A DNA stretch of 64,000 bases from Ctenosaura bakeri (Eukaryota > Chordata > Lepidosauria > Squamata > Iguanidae): contig CAOLHI010001658.1 in NCBI GenBank assembly GCA_948474755.1, positions 124,001 through 188,000 of the forward strand, written 5' to 3'. Of the stretch, positions 35,000-46,900 are shown piece by piece (within the stretch, counting starts at the first letter, position 1; every line of letters starts with the position of its first letter). The notes below the pieces were generated by a model. It was not told the origin of the DNA and ran no database searches. It saw only the letters and a list, made by a program, of their open reading frames with translations. A program made the translations under genes and the position numbers.

Positions 35000-36730
35000 A
35001 ACCCACTCAAAGACCTGATTGACAGCTTGCTCTGTGTTTGTGAAAGTAATTAGATCAGTTTCATGCAGTGTGGAAATACCTTATTGTTCCTTGGCTCAGA
35101 AAGCCTACAATTTGGATAGTCACTAAGAAGTCAAGAAGAAGAGATCAAAAGAAAAATCTCAGATCACAAAAGGAAAATAATGTTACATTCTTCATGGGTT
35201 TCAAAGCAGACAAAGGCAGGCCTAATCTCTAATGTGTTTTCAAGTGGACAAGAGTGCTTGGCAGCCTGAAACGCAGCTGTATGCTGAAACACCGCACACA
35301 AGTACCACCACCTCCTCCCACCCCCAGCCATTCCACTCTAAGCAGGGATAAATATCAAAGCTGTCATTACTCATTCTGCCCTGCTGACATTTGATCATTA
35401 TTGTATCTTAAGAACTTCTAAATAGGTCATGCCTTTAGCTGCAGAACTCAGCGTCAGGAAGTGAGGCTGACGGAGTTCTTAGACCTTTTAATAGTCATCA
35501 TCCATACTCAAGAATCAGCTACTGTGCACCAAGCCGAGAAAGAGAGAGAAAATAGCTTAATCTGAAGGGATACTTGACTTGACTTCTTCTCATGCAAAAG
35601 TTAATAAGAACGATGGGAAGCATGCTTGATTTCACTCCAAGAAGTCTCCACCCAACAGTGTACATTTTGCTTTCCATCTGCATTTGCCTGTCTTGTTCTT
35701 CCATTTTGATGGATAAAATTTGTGCAGGTGTGCTGTTTTCTTGCTTTCACCACGGAGAAATACAGCAACTTCAGATGAACCTTTTACAGGCTGAAATTAA
35801 GTTGGTTTTGTCCCATAATTTCCAATAATAATAAAAATATGGCTTTTATTTTTACTCAGAGTTAATAGTGCAGAAAAAGAAAAATATAGCTTTTTGATAT
35901 ACTTTGGGAGCACAGCTGCAAAGTGATGGTACTACACACAACACCCCTACTTTGATGGGTGTGCTATTTTTCATAAATTAGATATATTTATGGCCAAAAA
36001 CATATTTGGAGAATGCATTGACTGTATACACTGTAGTCAGTTCAGGATGACCTCAGTATCGCCAGGTCTGTCATTATTCCCACTATTATTTTGTCATCTA
36101 AAGTTAAATCAATCAGTTGCTCCCAGATTCCTTTTTTAGCTTTGTGGGAAAGCCATTATCGCTTTGTCCATGTCTTTCAGTGTAAGAAATAGGGTATATA
36201 AACACCAGCTCCAATCCCTACAATTTATCATATATTGGGTATCATGTTGCATGTGGCCCCCAAGATTCCTGAACCTCCATGCTACCTTCAGACTCCTACT
36301 TGAGCCATTCTGCTTCAATGTTCTGCTTGAGGGCCAGTAAATACCTCCCGTTCCATCCAAGTTCTCTCTATCCAACCTTTCTTGCGCCATTTCTTGCCAT
36401 AGCCTTATATGGTTCTTGAAAGTATCTGATTTCTTGTGTGTTTGCTAATTCCCAATAAAATACTCTGCTTAACTTTTAACTAGTGTTCTCTTTACAGTTA
36501 GTATTTGTATACACAGCGGAAAAGATCCTGCCATTACCCTCCTCTGGCAGGCCTCTTTTGAGCTATACTTCCCCAAATTTGAAAGAGATGCTGGCACGTA
36601 GACCTCAAAGTCCCTCACCTTTTAGGATCATAGTACTTGCTAGATTTGAGGGGTGCAGTTTTTTAATACTACACCTAGGGGAGGAGAGGCAAAATAACAC
36701 CCACTGTCAAATTCTGATTTTGTTTTAAAA
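35000..36730. other. No gene or clear repeat recognised
   Basis: Intergenic sequence. Open frames up to 84 codons occur without recognisable domains. Nothing supports an exon. Confidence 0.5.
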
Positions 36731-36743
36731 CAGAAGTGGATGG

Positions 36744-36868
36744 CTGTGCCCCTCCATGTGTTTTTGGACTCCAGCTCTCATAATCCATCACCATCAGTTA
36801 TGCTGCTTTGGGCTGATATGAGTGGTAGGCTCAAAACATCCTGAAAGCTACAGTTGCCCAACTCTACT
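36744..36868. mobile_element. MITE, family B (best preserved copy)
   Basis: gcccctccatgtgtttttgg, actccagctctcataatcc, then gctgatatgagtggtaggct and ctgaaagctacagttgccca. The arrangement of opposed 'ctcccatmatcc' motifs around 'gctttgggctgat' is typical of this squamate palindromic element. Confidence 0.55.
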
Positions 36869-37464
36869 TTAACAAAAGAATGAAATAAATAAATAACTCA
36901 ATTCATAAAACTAGTCAAATGCAAAGACACACAAATGCAATCAGGAAATAAATAAATGTATATGCAATAAACAATATTAAAAAGTTGCAATAGATCTACC
37001 AAACAATGTGTGTGTGTGTGTGTAAGTAAACATAGTCCAAACAACTTTGTAGCAATAGATGGAAAGATGGAAATGTTTGTTGGGCATGAATCTTTTACTG
37101 GAAGAAAACTGATGATCATGGATCTAATGATGATTAATGACCATGGAGCTAAACAAAGCTTAAACAATTGAAGGATTATATATGGACTATTGATTGTTTA
37201 GTAGATCTGTTGTGACTTTTAAATATTTATTACATACGCATGTGTTTATTTCCCAGCCCCATTTTAAAACAATGGGTGAAAGGGAAGGCAACTGTTTTTA
37301 TCACTTGGACAGAGATAAAATTCTGTATCATACTAGGAGAAAGTGGGAGACACAGTGGAGCACCTCTGCATGCCTGCTTTATGGACAATATGTTTGTTTC
37401 AAACAGAGCTTCGCTAGACAACAAGTACATTAGGAGCAAAAGAGGCAAGTGGGAAGAAGAAGAA

Positions 37465-37664
37465 GGCTGTTTCTGCACTACACTGTTATAGTAGTATTAT
37501 TCTACCTCCAATGTCCTATGGAATCCTTGGGTTTGCAGTTGGGGGGGGCATTTAGTATTTTCAGCCAGAGAGCTCTTTGGCCTCAGCAAACTATAAACCC
37601 CAGAATGCCACAGAGTATTGAAAGTGGAATAATAGCACTATAATAGTGTAGAGCGGAAAGGCCC
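37465..37664. mobile_element. Palindromic MITE, family A, copy 3
   Basis: Ends ggctgtttctgcactacac and gtgtagagcggaaaggccc. Inner arms share tcctatggaatccttggg / ccccagaatgccacag. The centre tcagccagagagctctttgg is shared with the 18.9-kb copy. Confidence 0.75.
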
Positions 37665-37669
37665 AAAGA

Positions 37670-39660
37670 ATTGTCCTTTCCCCACCTATGCAGCTACTTA
37701 TGTCCAATCTCACGACTCTGCACAGAGCATAGCATAATATACATTAGAACAGTAGAAACATGTAGGAAGTTCAGTACGGTTTGTATTTCAGCTTCTATTA
37801 GAAAAGTAGCAATTTGATAATATATGGATAGAGTTCTTCACTTGAAAGAGGCTGATGTAGTAATTGGTCCTATCTAAAACAGTCAATCTGTTATTTTCTT
37901 TAGTTTTCAGAGACATAAAGATCCAAGTCTTCTCTGATTGGAGACCAATGAAGGCCTAAATCAAGGGTGATAAAGTCTAACCATCCAGATCTTGCCAGTC
38001 TACTTAGTGTTGAGTGATCCTGGAAGATGCAGTTCACAAATACCTAGTAGTACTAGTAGTCATCATTATTGTCGTTGTTGTAAAAGTAGTAGCTCTTCTT
38101 TCTCTTTTCATCTTCTTCATCCTACTCATCTCCCACGTTTCTCTCAAAATTGGGACTCATATTGGTTCCCTGCCCCTAGCCTGAATCCAATTATTACTTC
38201 TAACTAGAGTAGATCTGTTAGATCAATACACGTCTTAACAACTTCTAATTGGCTCAATGAATCTACTCAAGCCAGGATCAATAATTGTATTTAGGCTGCA
38301 GTTATCTGCCTTATTTTGCTGCGCTGCAGGATTTTGGATGAGAGACTTCACATATATGTACAAGGGCAAATCACAGTTGCTAAAGGGTGATGCTTCTAGA
38401 TCAGAGAGTAGTAGACACAATGAGATGGTGAGAGGTATTTGGAGTACAGAAGATATTATATGATTATTATGACGAGGAGGCAGTCAGAGTGAGCCTAATG
38501 GATATGGAGAAAGAGGATGGTGACTAGCAGAATGACCTGAGTAAACACCACTTTATTATCAATTCTCTTTGAGTGTTTTTAATTATTAATTTGGACTAGA
38601 TTCAGTTTAAATCTAGATTTAACCTTGCAAAGAGCAAACCTACAGAGATCAATGAGACAGTTCAGTGATGACTAAAAAATTCCATTAATTTCATTAATTA
38701 ATTCCATTAATTTCAGTGGGTCTCCTCTTAGTATGACTAAATCAGGTACTAAATAAGGGGTGCAAATCGTGATCTCCACTACATTGTTGAACTTCAACAG
38801 ACTTAGCTAGCATGTTGAAGAATGCTGGGAGTTGCAGTGCACAAACATCTGGAGGACTAAGTTCCATCTCTGTGCTATATCTTCATTTTTAGTGAAGCCC
38901 TTTATTGTGCAAACATATTATCAATGGCATTTTACCTGTGTTTTGGAAACTTGCCCAGTTAAGATTAGTATTTGGAGAAAACAGCTCATGAATCTTATCA
39001 GAGAAACAAGGAGTGTGTCTGGACTGGCTTAATCATCACACGTCCAGCAGATAATTCAGCAGCAGTGACCTTGTCTATTTTTGTCAAAATGTTTTTGCTG
39101 CCCTAATATGTCACATGCAGCTATTACCCACCCCTCAACTCACTTGAGTTTTTATCAGCCTCCCAGTGTTTTTCTAGTTAAAAAGGTTTGCCCTAATGAA
39201 ATTGAAGTTAGCTTTCAGAGTCTTCAGAAATATTCAAAGTGATTTGTTTTATTGAGCCAGCTATCTTGTATCCAACATTTGTGCTTCTATATTGCATTCA
39301 ATGTAAGGTGTTCAGAAATTGTCCCCAATTTGTTAGATATCAGTTGCACTATGCTGTCCAATTTCTTTCTGGGACAAACAGGGATGGTTTTAGGGAAATG
39401 AAAAACTCTTGAGATTGTATGCTTCAAATCTTGGCATGACAAAACTGAATCATAAGAATTAAGCAAATCTTTCAAGAGCTTTCTCTAGAACACACTTGAA
39501 ATTCTAATTTTTTTCAGGGTTTTCATAATCTGTGCAAAATTTACATAAAATGACTTTCTGAGCAAAACCTGTATTTTTTTTCCAGTTGTAAAGCTAAATA
39601 CACAGACAGCAATCACAAGATGACAAGCTAATTGATCAGAGAGGCCTAATAGATCCCACA
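37670..39660. other. Mostly unannotated intergenic sequence
   Basis: No gene seen. Minor features: mixed trinucleotide runs near 38045-38085, and a local duplication of attccattaatttcattaat at 38680-38720. Decayed MITE family B ends are at about 38795-38865 (aatgctgggagttgcagtgc, aaacatctggaggacta). Confidence 0.45.
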
Positions 39661-39663
39661 CTA

Positions 39664-39765
39664 ATTATTATTGTGTGCCTTCAAGTCATTTCCAATTTAT
39701 GGTGACTCTAAGGTGAACCTATCATGGGGTTTTCTTGGACTGAGAGAGTGTGCAAATACTTTTAC
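39664..39765 (-). mobile_element. tRNA-derived SINE 3' part, truncated
   Basis: attattattgtgtgccttca, gtcatttccaatttatggtg and gaacctatcatggggttttc, with the head missing. Confidence 0.75.
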
Positions 39766-40041
39766 TAATTCATGCTGACTTGGCCCTACCATTAGGCAGA
39801 GTCATCTCAGACAGCATATGCTGTGTGATACGGAAGAGACAAAGGCTGCAGGCCCCAGGTATTGTTGTCTATTGGCAGACAGAGTGTATATTTTCCAGCA
39901 GTCAATTCTGTCCATCTAGCCCAGATTAGCATGTTGCCCTCAAGAGCTGTGGGAAAAACTGATCCATCACCAATATTGAGATGTGAGATGCATCCACTTA
40001 TCCTGTCAATTTCTATGGGAACACAGGAACTCTTCTTTCTC

Positions 40042-40286
40042 CCCTCAGGCAGCCAAATTTTTTCAAATATATATGGCAACACCTTTGTAGTATAAGGAAC
40101 AACAAAGCAGGTGCCTCCTGAGTGAGTCACTTCTTGAAACATCATTCTGCAACAGACCACAGATTTTGTGGTCTGTTGCAGAATGATGTTTCAAGAAGTG
40201 ACTCACTCAGGAGGCACCTGCTTTGTTGTTCCTTATACTACAAAGGTGTTGCCATATATATTTGAAAAAATTTGGCTGCCTGAGGG
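40042..40286. repeat. Perfect 120-bp inverted repeat with 5-nt spacer
   Basis: The arm 40042-40161 is the exact reverse complement of 40167-40286 by base-by-base reading. The spacer is gattt (40162-40166). The hairpin centre gattttgtggtctgttgca (40162-40180) recurs as a direct repeat at 40286-40304. There are no terminal features of a transposon and no coding content. The layout fits foldback (template-switch) synthesis primed by an ancestral 14-bp stem. An assembly artefact is the main alternative. Confidence 0.92.
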
Positions 40287-40304
40287 ATTTTGTGGTCTGT
40301 TGCA

Positions 40305-41810
40305 ACAGAGATGAATACTGTTGAAAAGATTCTGTTGAAAAAGGAAGTGGAATGGAATTTAAAATTGAATCTTAAAACAAAGCTTGTGAAGGGGGCTTTA
40401 ATCACAAGGAAATCTCCTCACCTTATTGTTATCCTAGACAGTTATTTTGTCTTGCACTGAACAAGTTTGTTCAGCTATGTCTCACAGTAAGCTCCAAATT
40501 CTTTGGGTTTATAAAAGCCTGTTACAAAGTGACAGCATCTCAGTTCAGTAATACATGAAGGAATACTTATTGAAGGACCTCTGCTTTGCTGCACAAGAGG
40601 AATAATGTACATATAGCCCTCCAGATGTTATACTCAAGTTCCTATCAGCCCCAGTGTCCAGTACACAGAGAGTCATTGTCCAGCATCTGGAGGGCCACAC
40701 ATTCCCATATCTACTCTACAACACCCAGACCAACCAAAATAGTTATGACAATCATATTGTTGACTATCCACTTGGGGATCAAGGTCAAATTATCAGATAC
40801 ATATACAGAAATCTTACTTCTACCACTTTCTGATCACAGTTGAAATCTAGACCCCCAGCACTTCTTACTTTAGATATCTCCCATATCATGTCTAGTTTGC
40901 ACCTGAGTTTGATACAGTGAAAATATAACTGTGTATAATTTCCTGAGAAAAAAACTTAAATCAATAATAAGCAATTATTTTGGTGGGTATACTAAGAGTT
41001 GGATTGACTCTAGATCCAACTCAGCTATAACTGGAATCAAATGTTACCTCAAGGACCTGGTATCCTACAACAGAAAAATGGCTTGTAAAGGTCACAAATC
41101 ATTTTAGTAAACAAAATGACACATTAATTGTGGTGTAAGCTGTTGTTGTCTGGAACTTGCTTTATGTGCTGCATGAAATGGTCTAGAGTGGAATTCACAA
41201 TATGGATACAACCCGTAAGCAAAAAGTGTAGAGAAAAGCAGCAGAACCTTGGTTTCAATTGTTAGGTATGATTTAAAAATAGACTAAAAGGTATTTCTAA
41301 GCTATGTCCTCAGGAGACAGAGTGGGAAAAACAGAGGCAGTTGATGCAACACAAATAAAGGAGCATCAATGACCCTTGCCCTTTCTTTTCTGCAATGAAG
41401 CTAGAGTCTAATGCAACTGATAAGTGTAGTTTTTCAAAGCTTATCATATAAGCCTTTTCAGTCTGAAATTATTATGTTCTTTTATTTCTTTTCAGACGTC
41501 AAAGCTGCTTGGCTGTCTTATAAGACAGTTGAAATGTAGCCCTTGAATACTAACATAAACAATATGCCTAGAAATTTTACAGTTATGCCCAGCCAAGACA
41601 ACAGCTGCCTTCTGACAAAATTAGTTTTTAATAACATAATACTGACTAGAGCAGAAGTCCAAAATTAATTGTAGTTGCCATTACTCTGAAGACATTATTT
41701 TGGCAATAAGACATTTAACTTATGTTACAAAGCCTTCTATGCAGATCTAACTTATTCAGGGAATCCTGGAAAAAAGGTGTTACTTTCAAATTTCAGGGTG
41801 ACTGAAAGCA
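40305..41810. other. No gene recognised; one decayed MITE
   Basis: Holds a decayed family B MITE at about 40615-40700 (gccctccagatgttatactc ... cagcatctggagggccacac). Otherwise nothing is recognised. Confidence 0.45.
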
Positions 41811-41912
41811 TATCTACATTACACAATTATAGCAGTTTGATGCCACTTTTAACTGTTATGGCTCCATAACTGTTTGGCAAGATACTTAGAATTCTTCGTT
41901 AGAAGGCTCCAG

Positions 41913-41968
41913 TAAGTTACTTACTTAGTAAGTAACTAAGTAAGTTACTTACTTAGTAAGTAACTAAG
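41913..41968. repeat. Tandem pair of 28-bp palindromic units
   Basis: Two identical 28-bp units (taagttacttacttagtaag plus taactaag), each holding the 21-nt palindrome-like gttacttacttagtaag(taac). Together they give an almost entirely self-complementary 56-bp tract. Flanking sequence (41811-41990) looks like a decayed palindromic MITE. Confidence 0.88.
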
Positions 41969-41989
41969 ACAAGTATCTCGCTGTGTTGT

Positions 41990-43680
41990 TCTGTCTCACT
42001 GAGATTCCCGAGTTTCTTTTTCGTTTTTTAGTTTATTTAGAGTTATATAGGATTACTTACAATTAAGGCAATTCCTAATATTTAATACTCAATAGATCTC
42101 CTTTTTCTGCTCCCTCATATATGGCGCTCCTGTTTCTTTCCTATTCTGCCAGTTGCTCCCCAATCGCTTAGACGTACTTTCCAGATTTTTTCTTCCAAGA
42201 GGCTGGATCACCACACCTCACAGACTTACAAATCGTAGCATTCTAAAAGATGGAGCCATGGTAGCTTCGAGATAATATCAATATCAAATTGCTGTAACAA
42301 GTCAAGATATAGTTTTATACATCTTTTAACTTAAGAAAGTTTGCAAAATATTGCAGCATGTTTTAAAGATAGACAGAAATAATCCTAGTTCCACTGTTTA
42401 GCAGAACTAGGCCTGAATAAAACAGCTGTTCTTATTTATAAATTGTTAAAAGGAAGGTTATTTCGTCAGCAGCACATAATAAACATAGCTTAAGAGCAAG
42501 TGATAGAATGTTGTTGTTTTTTTACAAAACTGTCTCACGAGGCATGTAGAAATTGAGTTACTTGTGTTTTATAACATACATCATACACACAATTTGGGAA
42601 CTAATTTTTTTTTATTTTCCTTTCCAGACACAAATAAGGACAGCTACAACAAAATTATAAAAGAACAACTATAAATATAAGCCCGTAATTAATATTTAAT
42701 TGAAATGTCTAATATCACTACTGGAGACAAAAAAAAAAAAAGAAGCTCTCAAAATATAATTGACAGCATCAATTGTACATAGTAGGCACAAGATTGAGAC
42801 AACAGGAGCTTGAAACAAAGTTAAAAATATTTGTTGACATTTTGGCTTAACATCACTGCACTCAAAATGGAATTAGTACTAAGAGTTTCAGAATGTTAAT
42901 GCCTCCCATTATCATCAAATTTCACTCATTAAAATGAACAGGCACTGTACAGAGTAATAGATTTTAGCAAAATGCATGTCTTTGCCTCTATATCCTAAGT
43001 TACTTTTCTTAAATATATAGTTTCATTAAAGCAATTGCCTTAAAAATATTAATACAATGCTTTAAATGTTTTTTCCTACATTTAAATGTAAGAAAAAAAT
43101 GCAGCAAAAAAATAAAAATAAAATAAAAGATTCTAAACAAGATGAAAAAAGAATAGCAATAGTGTGTGAACTCTAGGTAAAGGATATTTTCAGAAATCGA
43201 CAGAACTTGAAAGCAGTGAGTATTGGCATTTATTTTCTATTTCCTAGAAACAGCATTTAGGCAGTGACACTGAATTTCACATTCAATTCTTACTGCTGTA
43301 ATTAAGATCTGTCCAGTACAAACCATACAAAAAATTATGTTTTAATATATACATAGGTTTTGAATATTCTCCATTTATCTCTAAATTTGTATGTTAGACA
43401 GCTGGATTCTACTTACTGAATTCTATATACAAGTAATTTTTAAAAATCAGCATAAAAATCTGTAAAGGTAAAATCAGCTCAAAACTGGAACATCACTCAC
43501 CATGCCCCATTCCCATTGTATGTGACAGTCTGTTCACCGGCAAGAACTTGTATCTGCCCTTTTTAAAAACTGATGGCAAATTAATTCTTGTTAAAACAGC
43601 AAACCATGCTCTCACAGTAGCTACCTAAGTGGGAATTAGTGTCCCATGAAGTTATTTTCACCCTGTTTCCTTTAAAAAGC
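41990..43680. other. Flank or possible distal 3' UTR of CIP2A
   Basis: AT-rich sequence left of the CIP2A stop, with a poly-A run at about 42729 and AATAAA-type repeats. How far the CIP2A transcript extends into it cannot be told from sequence alone. No other gene seen. Confidence 0.4.
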
Positions 43681-43682
43681 CT

Positions 43683-43697
43683 TTTATTTATTTATTG
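43683..43697 (-). promoter_or_regulatory. CIP2A: Candidate CIP2A polyadenylation signals
   Basis: The minus strand reads AATAAATAAATAAA about 125 nt downstream of the CIP2A stop codon. It is the first canonical hexamer cluster after the ORF. Further possible signals lie near 43228 and 42610, so alternative longer 3' UTRs are possible. Confidence 0.5.
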
Positions 43698-43822
43698 CAT
43701 ATATACATTTGTGTGTGGTAGTTCTCTACAAAAGTGGAATTTCTTTTACACAGCAATCATGAAAGCATACATTAATTTTGGTTGGCTCTTTTTAGTGAAA
43801 TATTATACTATGGAATCAGATT

Positions 43823-43993
43823 CTATAAACTGAGATTCACAGCTTCTGCACTTAGCTTCCCACCACTTAAGCTGTGTATCATTGCTATCATATGAGAATG
43901 TTTGTTCAGTTCTTCCTGCTGGAGTTTGACTAAGGACTCCTTTTCTTCCAATCGTCCTTCCAACTGTGACTTCTGAACTTCCAAAGTTGATGC
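43823..43993 (-). CDS. CIP2A: CIP2A terminal coding exon with stop
   Basis: Acceptor CCTTTAG, then [19 protein letters not shown] and [20 protein letters not shown], ending AEAVNLSL before TAG (43825-43823). This is the very conserved C-terminus of CIP2A and the end of its coiled coil. 171 nt, phase 0. A different overlapping frame here is spurious. Confidence 0.96.
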   Translation of the reverse strand, partial: ASTLEVQKSQLEGRLEEKESLVKLQQEELNKHSHMIAMIHSLSGGKLSAEAVNLSL

Positions 43994-46900
43994 CTAAAGG
44001 TATATATATATTACTCAGCAATCTCTCTCTCTGAAAAGTGTACTTGCTGTCAAATGGTAAACTGGGGAGAATTTATGACTCTATTTACAGATTACTATAA
44101 ATCAGAACTAAACAAGTTGAACTGGTATGACATCTAAACATGACAAAACCTGTACAACTGGATGGAAAAGCAGTTTGTTAATCACTATTTATGCTGACTA
44201 CATTTGGGTATCATGTCTTAAACTAAGAAACTATAGTTATGACTGTTGTTTTCCTCTATCGGCTGCTACACTATGGAAACACAAGTGAGTTTATGAAATC
44301 AAGTGCATAAAGGACAGGAAAAAAAAATAAAGCAGCAGCTTTGAATCATGGTTGTATGTTTAGATATAAACCATTATAAACTATGGTTATCACAAACCAT
44401 GAATTAGTGTGATACTTATGATAACTGAACTTATGCCTGCTTGACCAACTTTTAAGGGAAAAAAAGCATGATTGAATCATGTGCAACACTTGCTTACTGA
44501 ACACTCCAATGTTTCAGAATCAGTTTGGTATAAGTTGTTAGCTACAAGGTCAAAGCAAGCAAATTGTTTTTTAGAAAAGAACTTTGTTTGGGTTCATCCT
44601 TTAGTCTATACAGAAGAGTTGAAGATGCATAACTGAATCTAGTTATCAGAGTTTGAAACAAAAGCATGCTTTTGCCAATAATGCTACCAGAGGTGATCAA
44701 TCAAAGGCAAGAAACACTGCAAGTTAAAATTAAAAGGAACAAATGTATTCTGAGAAACTCTGTAAGTCATCTTTGCTTTAAGCAAAATGTCCCTTAGATT
44801 TGGGGGCATACTGAGTTTTTCTCTTACACAAGACAGATTAGGTCTCAGCACTATTTACTGGACAAGACATAGAACTATGAAAACTTATTCCAGTTGCTTC
44901 AGGTCCCATACCTTGCTGTAAGATTGATAGCACACTCCTATATATGCTATTTAGAAATAAATCTCACTAAGTTCAAAGGGACTTACTGCTAGATAAATGA
45001 ATATAGCATTGCAACCTCCATCTATACAATTTATACAATAATATGTATTTGTAACTATGGTGCCCAGTTCTTTAGCTCATTTTTTCTTCTTCTTCTTCTT
45101 AATATCAAATAAATTTTCAAAGATAACTTACCTTAATGCTAAGTTCCTTCCTTGCCTGCTCTGTTTTACTCAGTTCTTTTCTAAGGATGTCTATGGTCTC
45201 CTCCATATCTGCTTTTTCCTTCTGCCTGGCTTTCAATTTTTCTTCCTGAACCTTTGCTTTCTGTTGCAAACCTTTTGAAATATTTGAGGGAAGAAAAAAC
45301 CATGCTTTTTGCTCAGTACCTGAAAAAACTCTTGAATAGTAACATTTTCTCCCAGCTGCTAATAAATTAGACGGTACTGCCACCTATTGAACACCAGTCA
45401 TTTCTTTTATAATCTTCAACATTTACCTGCCTAAAGCTGTATTTTACAGGTAAGTATAGAAATGTGTTGAAATATTTGATCTCTAAGACATAACTTGCAG
45501 CCTTTTCATTATCAAAGAACATCATTACTTCATTGAAATATGGATTTACAAGTTTTTCAAAAGTCATAATTCTTTCTCAACACAGAATGAAAGCTGCTTG
45601 TGTGGGTTTAGATACAGAAAATACTGCAACCATTACTGTTATTTTATGGATTCTGAAATGCTGTTCTTGGGCCTGACCTGTGACATAGATAAAATCTATG
45701 CATGTCATTTGTGCACTATGTTGTGAGTAAGGAACTCTCATTCATGACCACAGAGTAATCACAGTATGCTACAGTTGCATATTTGAAAGTTTATTCTGAG
45801 GCTTTGGTCCTGGGGCCTAATCAGAGAATATGTTTTTCTTCAAACATCAACAAGTTCCCTAGTTAGGAAAGGATTCTAGGCTACAACAATATCAATTATG
45901 TTAGAGAGTTAAGGTTGTCTAATTATAAGCTAAAGAGAGGGAGGGAAGAAAAATTGTGATTCATCTAGTTAAAGAAGTTACAGACTTCACATGTGGCCCA
46001 CTATGAGCTTGAATTTGAAACTGAGACTTGAACAGGTTTGAGCATGGCCAAAGAAATCCTACTGGTGAGGCTAAGATCTAAAGGCAGACACTGCTTGATC
46101 TATAGTCCTGTTAAGGTTTGTGCAATTAGGGAAGATGGGAGAGGGATGTAGCAGTTTCTGGAATAAACTTTTTTCCTGACTGATTGGTACCTTCTTGTGT
46201 TCTTCAACATCAGGGAAACAGCTGCAGATCTTTTCACAGGATCATAACAGTAGTTTGAGGGTATCAAATCCAATGTTAGGGTGGTTCTATCTGCTTATAG
46301 AATTGTAAAAAATCTTATAGCTCTAGGGATACCTCCCCAGGGATCATATGACTGCAGTCTTAAGGCTTTCAAATACACAATAATAGAATAACTGTATTTT
46401 GCCCCTTTTTTTTGTAAATCAATATGTCTAATGAAGCTGATACAGAAAGCAGAATACTTTAGCACTAACTTACTTGATATTTTTGCTTCTTTATCTTGTA
46501 ACTGTTTGTGCAGTTCTTTTCTCTGCTCTTCTGTTTCTAACAACTGGGTGACAGTTCTGAAAAATACCAAATATTAAAGTCCTTCCAGAGATGAACTTAA
46601 GAGAAGCCATTCTCCCTTTCTTTCAAGTGTCAAAACTACAGCAACATTTAGTGATAGATCACGCAGTGTTAATAGCGAAGAAAGTTTTCAATTACATACT
46701 TCCTGGATTTATTTCTTTATCTTTTATCTGGTTTAGTGAAATATTCCTTCATGTTGTCATTCACTGAAAACAAATCTTTAACTAAATTGCTAGAGACAAC
46801 AGAACATCTACCATAGACATTTGCAAGTTTTAATCTAGCATTAGAACTCGCTATGTGGGAACATGTTAGTTAAAAATAGTAGAGATCATGCTTTTGATTA

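Noticed and set aside
39807..40160. 117-codon minus-strand frame ending in the 120-bp inverted repeat
   Set aside because: No recognisable domain, no splice context, and it is partly made of the inverted repeat arm; length is within chance for 64 kb in six frames.
34000..42000. CRISPR-like or phage-like repeats suggested by spaced direct and inverted repeats
   Set aside because: Repeats are SINEs, MITEs and microsatellites in a vertebrate genome; no regular spacers or cas genes.
43803..44021. 72-codon minus-strand frame over the CIP2A last exon
   Set aside because: Wrong frame; the real frame is one that gives the conserved C-terminus ending NLSL and TAG.
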